Shown here: positions 55,941 through 64,000 of the stretch, piece by piece
How positions within the stretch are numbered: the stretch's first letter is position 1
How the letters are laid out: every line of letters begins with the position of its first letter
DNA from: Ochotona curzoniae
Lineage: Eukaryota > Chordata > Mammalia > Lagomorpha > Ochotonidae
DNA: 64,000 nt
Reading direction: 5' to 3'
Assembly: GCF_017591425.1 (NCBI RefSeq)
Contig: NW_024464918.1
Coordinates: forward strand, 13,638,001-13,702,000
Translations under genes and position numbers: made by a program
Notes under the pieces: model-generated
What the model was told of the DNA's origin: nothing
The model's database searches: none
The model's input: only the letters and a program-made list of their open reading frames with translations

Positions 55941-58900
55941 GTCCCTGTATAATAAACATGTAATAGTGCAGACCCACTCAACCAAAAATGTGTCAGAATC
56001 ATAAGTGTTTATGTTCAGTTTGGAAAATCACAGCTTGTTAAGGAAAGAGCAAAATAATGCAAAAGTAGTATATGCTTTAATGTCACCTGACTATGAGCTC
56101 AGGGATTGCTCAGTCATATGAAGTCTGCTTGATTAAACTTTTTCTAAGTTTGAATTCATATTTTAAAACTGGGAAGTTTGTAATAAAGTTCAACTTTACA
56201 TCAGCTCTTGAAAAATCAGAAGGACCAATAAAAAAGGGTTGCCATTTCAGAGCAGTGCCACCAGATCAACTCATGTACTCCTGAGGTATTCAGCCACGGT
56301 GAAATTTCAGATTGCTCACAGCACTTATGTGTTACCTTTTTTTTCTCAGATTAAAAGATGTCACACATGAAGGTCACTGAGAACACGCTTTTATGCCTTT
56401 ATGCCTGGTTCTTGGATCAGTACCAATTTTACCAATAACAATCTGTAAAATAACTTTTTATTAAGCCTTCCTCTGTGTAAGACATGGGGTGAGGCACTTT
56501 TCATAGCAATAAACTCCTTTTTGGACCCCTAAGCCCTGGACTGCAGCATAATTGATGGGAAGTGCTGCACTGTGGCAGTGGAAAGTGAGCTGAGTTTTGC
56601 TGGGAAAGGAGAGGAGGAGTAACAGGTTACCATTCTTCACTGGCCTATAGCTGGCTCTGAGTACTTCACCTTGGGTGTATTCACTAAGGATTAAAGAGGG
56701 ATGTTGTTACATAAAGCCTTGCTTCTTCCCAGGTCCTGAAGTGAATAACATCTAAAGGAAGTGGGCAGGAGTGCCAAGAGAAGCTAATTTCTTGAGTGTT
56801 AATTAGAGACCTCTGGGCCAGGAAATAGAAAAGCATCAGTAATCCGTTTCTCTTTAGCCTACTGCTTCTGTGGAAGCCAGCTTGGAACTTTTTATTTTAC
56901 TTAGCAGTATTAGGGAAACATCTGTGAACAGGCACCACTTTGTACCACTGGGAATTGCTTAAAAGTGATATAACATGAATCTGTCAAGTAAAAAATACTA
57001 CTATGATGAGCATGGCTTATAAACCATGTGCACACTTGAACCCTGCTTCCAGGGAGTTTGGGCTGAGCTAGAGTGTTATGCACCTGGAGAGAATCTGTGA
57101 GTTAGGGGCTGAGTGACTTAAGCATAGAGAAGTATGAGGTTGAAACTTATGACTTCAAGCACATTGAAAATTAATGGTTAGAGAAATTCAGTTAGTCAAC
57201 ATTACTGAATATATGCAAAGATTTATTTATTCAGAAGAACTCATGTAGATATTTGAACCCAAGTCCCAGATTGGCCAGCCGTGTTAGATTGGGCTCATGT
57301 TACATTTTTGTCTTTATGGAAATTGTCTTAATTGATGAAGTAGCTGGCTTGAGAAACAAGTGTGAGAAATGAACACAATTTCTCTATTAGAATCTTCCCT
57401 TTTCCCTGATGACATGTCTTACCAGAGTTAAGAAGAGTGAGAAATGGGCATAGTGTCAGGATATTAGAATGTTAATTTAAGAAAAATTAAATATTCTTAG
57501 ATGCTTTTGTAGATTGACAAAAGACAAGCAATTATGGATCAGATTATTAATATTACTGAAAAACAAGTTGGGAAACTGTAAAGAAAAGAAGAGGAATAGG
57601 AAAAGTTATTAAAGGAAGGATGACAGTCACTGTTCTGTATACACTCATACATACTCACACATGTCTGATATCCAAAGAGAGAGGCCCTTGAAACCTATTG
57701 GCATTTCCAGAAACTATTCCATGACCTGCAGTTGCTGATGTGCCTTTTACCATTGTAGGGTAGATAAAATACCACAATCCAACTCCAGAGTACAATTAAG
57801 GGCTTGTGTCATGCAGCAAGCAGCCATTCCCCCTACTCAAGATTTTTCACTGTATAATTAAAATAAATGAAGGGGCTGGAGAGAGGGAATGACATGAGGG
57901 GAGAAGGTCTGGCTGAGTATATTCAGACATGACATTTTCTGATGTCGATAACCATCATGAGCGTGGCTTCTGTGTCCATGAAGACAAGAATGTCACGTGT
58001 CAGTCAAAGGTAGACTGACTGAGCAGGACTGAAGGATGGGCGTAGCAAGGAAGGATCCATTTGGCTCTGACTGTTCTCCTCGGAGACTTTAATTGTGCTT
58101 TCATTTTGTCAGTGCTGTCCGCATCCAGATTTCTGATGAGTACCGATGGATATGGAGGAATAGCAGCTTGTGCAAAATTTGCTCTTCCCTTTCAGGCTGG
58201 GATTCTAGGCCATGTTTAATCCCTGTGGAATAGATAAAAATACACACAAGAAACAATCTCAGAAAGACATTCTGGAGAGCCTTGTAGGCAGTTTTGACCT
58301 GTATACAGCCTGCATGTAGAATGCCTCTGCTATAAGAGTATACTTTATTTATTTTAAAAAAAAAAAACTATTCCAGGATACAGTTCTTCATGAAGGGCTT
58401 TGTTATATTACTTTTATCTTGTAGTGAGTAAGCTAGCCCCTCCTATTCTTTGGCTGATCAGGAGCTGCCATTGGCCTGTCCTCATGCCTCCCCTAACCTC
58501 ACAGTGACACACAGTTGAATGAGAAAAAGGCAGATCAGCTAGAGCAAAGATGAGAATGAGGGCTCTAGCCCAAGAAAATGTGGGTGATGTTTTGACGCTT
58601 GTTCCCTCCCTCACCTCCCAATTTTATGTACAAGAAATTCTGGAATGCCTTCCTTCCTGTGACAGTCTGACACTCTGGGGACCTGAATAGTTGTTGGGAA
58701 GCACACTCATGTTCTAGGATTAGGGGATTTACGTGTTCAAAGATCATTATGTGCTCTTCAGAATGTATAAATATTCTAGGTTTGGGTTCAGGATATGAAT
58801 TCAAAGAGAACTAATGCTTTATAAACCAATGCTGGGTTTGGGTGGAAGAAAGATGCCTGAGCTGTTTAGGAAGGAAACTTTAAAAAAAGCTGCTGTTGCA

Positions 58901-59739
58901 TGGTTTACTGCTCACTCCCATGTCTACGAATCTGACATCCCAGCTCTCTTACCGTTCATAGTTAACTTGCCTCCACTGTGATTTCTGCTGGCCGTGATTC
59001 CCCAGTGTACCTCCCAAGCTCTAGATTCATAGTTCATCACAGCATTTATTAGAAAAGATCCGAGGAATGATGAATTTAAACCACAGGGCTGTCTCTCCTG
59101 CTTACCCTGATTGACTAACAGTGGTTGTTGTGACCTTGTTGGGAAGCCCCGACAGGCAAACTGTGAGCTCTTTGGAAGTGAGTGTGATGATGAAGCTGGG
59201 ATGCTTTTTCTGTATAAGACAAGGAGTGAAACTGAGTGTCTGGTACTTGAGTATCTTCTTTTTGTTTTCCTGTAAATCAAGAGAGTATTAATTACAACTG
59301 ACTCAACTGAGCATAACATCCAGCAGTTGTGCTGCATAGGCTACTCCAAGGCCTCTACACCCATCCCAAAGCTCCTACCCAACCAGCGCTCTGTGGTTCC
59401 TACTTTGGTTGAGATTCCAGAGATGGTCCTGGATTCCCCAGGATTGCAGTTTTCTGCTTTGACTAGGCATGGCCATGCTTTTCAGTGAGAACCTTTTTGC
59501 TTGCCTCCCATGAGTCTGAAACCTCATCTGTTGCAGAAGCTATCTCATGTGTGGTTGACAGAAGAGACAGGTTTAGTTTAGAAGTGTTCTAGAGGGACTT
59601 GCAAGTGATTAGAGATGCCAGTTACAACACACATCAATTGTTGTGATCAATAAATTAAAGCTTATTGCAATTTTTGTAATTACTGATTTTGTAGCAAACT
59701 ACTCTGCTGTGTTATCAGCTCAAGAAATAGCAGTGTTTT
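55941..59739. other. Unassigned noncoding sequence
   Basis: A possible MIR fragment in sense lies at 56455-56515 ('ttattaagccttcctctgtg'). GTCAGTC/GACTGAC with a 7-base spacer occurs near 57999-58019. A12 at about 58358-58369. The 137-codon minus-strand open frame 58924-59337 shows no domain and is not called. Confidence 0.45.
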
Positions 59740-59825
59740 ATATCTTCTCACTGCTATGTCCTCAGAATCTAGCAAGGTAGCTCATACATCGTGGGAACTC
59801 AGTAAATCCTCACTAAAAGTGGGGA
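59740..59825 (+). mobile_element. L2 3'-terminal fragment, sense
   Basis: 'gctatgtcctcagaatctag', 'caaggtagctcatacatcgt' and 'gggaactcagtaaatcctca' match the L2 3' terminus pattern. Confidence 0.6.
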
Positions 59826-60179
59826 CTGAAAGGACATCAGGACACAAGGCACCCTGAAAGTCAGTGCTGAAGGTTCTCTGAAGCCTCTCTGGTAAGATGA
59901 GGACTGCTCTCTGTGTGATTCTGGCCATGCTTGGTGTTAATGTGATCCCTTGAAAGACAGGACATTCGATTTGTCACATGTCTGCTCTCACTCCAACATA
60001 GACTCGCATTTGTTTTTCTAGTCAGTCACCCAGAAAAGCTCTTATTCTCTTTCTTTTCTTTCCTCCCTCCACCATCCCTGTTTTCCCTTTCCCTCCTCTT
60101 TGTCCTCTCTCCCCCATCCTTTACTTTTTCCTCTATTTTTCTCCTCTTCTCTTCCAAGGAGTATTAATAACAACTCTCC
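59826..60179. other. Noncoding sequence with pyrimidine tract
   Basis: The C/T-rich tract from about 60036 to 60160 is otherwise featureless and underlies the open frame 60100-60285. Confidence 0.55.
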
Positions 60180-60355
60180 TGTTTTGAGGGCTTACCATGT
60201 ATCCAAGACTTTGCTAAGTGCTTTTTTTTTTCTCACAGGACTTGTGTTACTGTATGATCTCAAATTTATAAATGAAGTTAACTGAGGTTTAGATGTGAAG
60301 TCAGTGGAGGAAGTGGGATTTGAGTTGCAGGTGGTCTGATTACAGAGAAAGAGCC
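60180..60355 (+). mobile_element. MIR, sense
   Basis: 'gggcttaccatgtatccaag', 'actttgctaagtgctttttt', 'ctcaaatttataaatgaagt', 'taactgaggtttagatgtga' and 'gggatttgagttgcaggtgg' follow the MIR sense order. Confidence 0.78.
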
Positions 60356-60465
60356 CTTGACAATCAGGTCATGAATTTATGATTCTTAATAAGTTTTATA
60401 AACACAGTGACACAGTGCTAAGTTTGATAACAGCTTAGTGGCCATTGATTCACTGTGGAAGATAG

Positions 60466-60507
60466 TATTATATATATATATTTATATATTTTATTTATAT
60501 ATATATC
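60466..60507 (+). repeat. (TA)n-rich microsatellite
   Basis: TATATATATATATATTTATATATTTTATTTATATATATAT-type tract, AT-only and imperfect. Confidence 0.9.
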
Positions 60508-61259
60508 TTAAGAGAATACAGTTTCTAAGAGAAATCCTTTAAATGACTCATGCATTAATATATAAACTTTTTAACTCTGTGCTTCTTTGCTTGTAGTAAA
60601 AAGAATATTATGTAGTTATAAAATATATCTTTTAAAAATAGTTACATGATTGTTATTTGCTCACAATACTAAAGAAATGACAGCTGGAAACTGTTCGCAA
60701 GTGTCAAGGCTCTGAGACTCCTAAAATTTAAGTTTGGGAAAGTCTGGAAGAAGTTGGAAGTCTACAATTTGGAAGTTGCTGAGTTGGGATAATGTAGTAC
60801 AAACCTTCAAGATGTCTATATGCATGTACCTGTGGAAGTGTATGTGTGTGTAGGAGGGAAGGAGACGGAGGGAATGGATGAAGCTTCTTTTTGGAGTTGG
60901 ACAATATATGGTTCACTTTCTTTGGCTTCTTTGCCTCTGATAGCTGAATTCTCACTGTAAGAGTTCATGCTTGGGAAGAGGTTCTCTGCATACAGGTTCC
61001 TGGTTTGAAGTGTCCAGGCCTCATTACTTGGGTTCAACTCCTCTCATTTTCATTCTTTCCAAAATATGTGTCCAGAATGAGTGTCTCACCGCTTACAGCA
61101 AACCTGAGACTTCAGAACTTGCCAAGGTGCCGCATGTGTTCATTCTTTCAGTTTTCTTGTGCCCAACACAGTCTGCTGCAATCAGCAACAGATGATTTTT
61201 TTCGGTTTGTCTATTCTTGAGGTTAAGAGCTTTACCTCAAAGATCTTCAAAGTGGTTGA
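60508..61259. other. Unassigned noncoding sequence
   Basis: No gene or repeat recognised. Overlapping open frames at 60971-61220 on the plus strand show no domain. Confidence 0.5.
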
Positions 61260-61510
61260 CATTTTCAATTAAACTGTGCTCAGTCAGACAGGCATAAGTT
61301 CTTATAAAAAGCCACCAGGCGGTGTCTGCTACCCAAATATTGCACAGACAATGAACGCAATAATAATTGGTTTTAATTCAAATGTAGACATCCTTTCACC
61401 TGAAGTGATTTTATTCCACGGATAGTCCGCTGAGAAGTGTCTTCCAGTGGAAATTCAATTCTTATTGGAGTCTGTCCCCCATTGGACTGGTGCTAAGGGA
61501 AGTTATCACG
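61260..61510. promoter_or_regulatory. Candidate conserved noncoding element
   Basis: Repeat-free, with a CTCF-like word 'gccaccaggcggtgtctg' (61311-61328, imperfect at two core positions), 'aatattgcacagacaatgaa', 'aataataattggttttaatt' and 'ccacggatagtccgctgag'. Several CpGs retained. Texture-based call. Confidence 0.35.
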
Positions 61511-61626
61511 TAGAGAGAACCTATTTCATCTTCAGTCCTTATAATAGGCTGGAGGAAAACCTGCATGAACTTCCTCTCTTTTTAGTCTCCCCGGGAATGT
61601 TCCAACAAAGACAACAATAGAATAGG

Positions 61627-61775
61627 ATAGTAAAATGACTAAGATCCTGAATTCTGGCATTAGACAAACACAGATGCAAGTCCAGCTTTACTCAAGCTTT
61701 TGTTTTCCTGATCCTTCACATTGGACTAAAACAATACTCTGAGAGCATTGAAGAGGAGAGTGCACGTAAACAGTC
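61627..61775 (-). mobile_element. MIR, antisense
   Basis: 'gtaaaatgactaagatcctg', 'aattctggcattagacaaac', 'gatgcaagtccagctttact', 'ttgttttcctgatccttcac' and 'gagagcattgaagagg' run in antisense MIR order. Confidence 0.68.
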
Positions 61776-62529
61776 TGTGGTCCTGCAGTCCTATAAATGG
61801 CAGCAGTTGCTGTTGGTCATTACTGCTCCCCAGATTCATTACCATCTGATGTGGGACCTCTCACTCTTTGGCAAATCTTATCTTTTTTTGTTTCAGAAGA
61901 TGTGTAGCCTGAGAAATCACCCTGGGCACAATTCCCTTCCAAAGTGCCATCACAGTCCCCTTGTTTGGCTTTCTAATTCTTTCATCAGCATAGATTGTAA
62001 CTAGCAATGATGCTATAGAAATGGTAGCAAGAGAAGCCCTTCCCAAATGCATCAGGTCTGGCAGCAGATAAATAAAGCACCTGAGTTTGTGAAGGTGCTG
62101 CCATTGGAAAGAGACCAGAAAACAAGCAACTAGTATTTTTAATGAGGAAAGTCATAAAAAGTGAGTGTATTTATTGAGACTATTTAAGAATGCTGCATAT
62201 GGGCATTCAGATTTCTTGAGCAAGTGCTTTCAGTAGGTTAGTACTTGTGTTCTGATTTGGGATCCTGGAATCTGCATATGTAGGAAGGACAGATTTCGAT
62301 GAGGAGGATTGGCCAGATGACTTCTGAGATGACTTCCCCTCCCTTGGGGAAGCAGGCACGGTTAACCCTATGTGACTGCTGAGTGTTTATTGACTGGTTG
62401 TGTGAAAACTTGAAGACTGTAGGCTTTTTCACAAATTGTAGCTCAAATATCCACTTCCTACCAGATCACATCACAGAACACAGTCTAATAATACAGTCCA
62501 CGCTTTACACTTAAGGTATTTCATGATCA
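61776..62529. other. Unassigned noncoding sequence
   Basis: No gene or assignable repeat. Confidence 0.5.
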
Positions 62530-62840
62530 GGATAGATTCTCCGTAATTAAATTTCAGCTCAGCTCCATTGCTGAGCCAAAAGTGCTGAAGATTTTCAGCT
62601 TCCATGCCTTTGCTTGTTCTGGTCCCTCCATCTGGTATCTCCACTTTCTGATCACCATCTTCACACAGTCTGCCAGCCTCTTCTGGGAAGCCTTGGCAAG
62701 TCTCTCCCCTTCAATCTAGCTGAAATGTCTGACCTACCTCTCAATGCGTATAGCATGTGTCCCTATTTCATGGCACTTTGAGCTTTGTATCTTGGAGTTC
62801 AGACTATTTATATGTGCATCTTCTTTCCCTGCTTGGTTTA
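62530..62840 (+). mobile_element. L2 3'-region, sense
   Basis: 'gctgaagattttcagcttcc', 'tgcctttgcttgttctggtc', 'ctccatctggtatctccact', 'ggcactttgagctttgtatc' and 'atcttctttccctgcttggt' are L2 3' landmarks in sense. Confidence 0.75.
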
Positions 62841-62984
62841 AGGGTCCTAAAAAGTTAATTTCTAGTTCATTTTGGTGTTTACCAGAAGATACAACTCTTG
62901 CCCTGCAAGTGGTAAAGACCGAGGCACATGCAAAATGTGTGGGGAACACAAAGTACCACACACCCTGTCTAATATACTGGTTCC

Positions 62985-63301
62985 ATATTCATTTATTTGC
63001 ATAACGAACACCTTATGTGCCTGGTCTTGAAGTTATAGCTGGGCACAACTCTTGTTCTCCTGGAGGCTGATGGACTAGTTGAATAAAGAAAAATGTATTG
63101 TATTTTGGGATTCCACACTGAAGCCCGGATATTGTAGATGCTTATTGGTGGGCCCTACCCCAGTCTGTGACAGAGAAGCAAGAGCTTCTTGAAGCAAGCA
63201 ATTCTGGCTAGGTCCTGAAGGAAGATGAGAACCCAAATAGAAGTTTCTGTTCTCTAAAAATTGATGAGTAGAAACTCTAAATTCCAATGGAATGCAATCA
63301 T
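62985..63301 (-). mobile_element. L2 3'-end, antisense, part 1 (split by an LTR)
   Basis: Starts at the antisense L2 terminus 'ttcatttatttgcataacga' and 'ccttatgtgcctggtcttga', then 'tcttgttctcctggaggctg' and 'gctaggtcctgaaggaagat'. The matching next L2 segment resumes only after the MaLR LTR at 63588. Confidence 0.72.
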
Positions 63302-63586
63302 GAGGTGAGATTTTTGCAAGGTGATTGAGTTTAGATGATATCATGACCCTGAACACCTCATAGTGGAATTAATGTCCTTATAAGAAGCGAAAGAGAACAC
63401 ACATCTTTCTACCATGTGAAGATGCAGGGAAGCCAGGAATAGGGCCCCTCACCCGACATGGAATCTGCTGGCACTCTGACCTTGTCCTGCCAGCTTTCAG
63501 AATTGTGAGAAACAAGTTTGTGTGGCTTATAAACCATCTAGCCTGTGATACTTTGTTATGGCAGCCAGGGCAGGCAGTAATAACAG
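63302..63586 (+). mobile_element. ERVL-MaLR (MLT1/MST-type) solo LTR, sense
   Basis: 'attaatgtccttataagaag', 'accatgtgaagatgcaggga', 'gggcccctcacccgacatgg', 'aatctgctggcactctgacc', 'cagaattgtgagaaacaagt' and 'atactttgttatggcagcc' are the collinear landmarks of a mammalian MaLR LTR. No internal retroviral coding sequence is present, so it is a solo LTR. It is inserted in an antisense L2. Subfamily not assigned. Confidence 0.82.
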
Positions 63587-63587
63587 T

Positions 63588-63800
63588 GAGGAAAGCATTA
63601 GGATGTTCAGGCTAGAGGGAACAGCAAGTGCAAGTTCTGGAGAGGAAGGGAACACAGTTTGTTTGGGAAACCCTAAATAGCTTCAAATGCTGGAGCATGA
63701 TAGAGAGGATAAGATGGGGGAAAAGTGAGGAGGTGGAGGTGGTCAAGCACCAGGGTCCAGAAAGCACTGTTGACCCTTGAAAGTTCAAGGCAACCATTTG
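63588..63800 (-). mobile_element. L2 3'-end, antisense, part 2
   Basis: 'gaaagcattaggatgttcag', 'gctagagggaacagcaagtg' and 'caagttctggagaggaagg' continue the antisense L2 order from 63301, which places the LTR insertion inside one L2 copy. Confidence 0.7.
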
Positions 63801-64000
63801 GTTCATTCAGAGACTATATACAGGTACCGTAATCCTATCCTGGATGTCCAGGATCCCAAAGTAAGGATAATGAATTTCTTTTGTTTAGAAAGCCATCTTT
63901 AGCAACATGGAAACAAAACAAACATTCTGACGCCAGGAGTTAAGAACCAAGGCACTTGAACCAGAGTTACAATTCTCCTTTCAAAGCTATGTCTTGCTTT
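63801..64000. other. Unassigned noncoding sequence at window end
   Basis: No feature recognised before the window ends. Confidence 0.5.

Noticed and set aside
58924..59337. 137-codon open frame on the minus strand
   Set aside because: No domain or family resemblance and no splice or start context; length compatible with chance.
63302..63586. Intact endogenous retrovirus
   Set aside because: Only an LTR is present; no internal coding region or second LTR lies in the window.
9094..63800. CRISPR-like or prokaryotic repeat arrays
   Set aside because: All tandem repeats seen are mono-, di- or tetranucleotide tracts without regular spacers, and the setting is eukaryotic.

Overview
This is a 64 kb stretch of mammalian nuclear DNA with no protein-coding or RNA gene that I can support from the sequence. 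It is moderately AT-rich and CpG-depleted. It carries microsatellites, ancient mammal-wide repeats (MIR, L2, one MaLR LTR, small hAT elements) and about fifteen copies of a tRNA-derived SINE of the lagomorph C-element (CSINE) type. The youngest copies (47095-47432, 48586-48969) have the layout I associate with pika (Ochotona) rather than rabbit: a tRNA-like head, the 'AAAGCCTTGGGACCCTGCA' core and an A-rich AATAAATAAAT tail. The window is therefore most likely pika, otherwise another lagomorph. This rests on remembered repeat families, not on a search.

Layout. 0-3.5 kb: slightly GC-richer, possible regulatory segments, a G-quadruplex-type run and two CSINE pieces. 3.5-14 kb: mostly unique sequence with MIR, L2 and a small hAT element; at 8.6-10.5 kb there are PBX-like sites and two long palindromes. 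14-27 kb: the main CSINE zone (seven copies), with MIRs, one L2, CA/GA/GT microsatellites and a MIR split by a CSINE. 27-36 kb: free of recognisable CSINE, with two strong-looking candidate regulatory blocks (30.84-31.10 kb and a short CpG-retaining patch at 32.2-32.38 kb). 36-45.4 kb: CSINEs at both ends, two L2 copies and candidate elements at 39.1-39.7 and 42.6-42.9 kb. 45.4-49 kb: a cluster of three CSINEs, two with perfect 13 bp target-site duplications. 49-64 kb: no recognisable CSINE in 15 kb, only old MIR/L2/MLT1-type repeats, plus several AT-rich, homeodomain-motif-rich segments (52.8, 54.3-54.7, 55.1-55.9, 61.3 kb).

Interpretation. Lack of exons, scarcity of young repeats and clustered homeodomain, POU, TCF and PBX/MEIS-like motifs would fit an intron or gene desert beside a developmental regulator. 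I cannot name the gene. Conservation cannot be seen in one sequence, so every 'candidate regulatory element' here is an inference from motif content and texture, to be tested by cross-species alignment. I found no sign of a novel enzymatic, defence or mobile-element system. The most notable structures are a 22 bp perfect palindrome at 10246-10267, a second 11 bp-arm palindrome 139 bp further on, and the CpG-rich PBX/MEIS-type patch at 32.2-32.38 kb.
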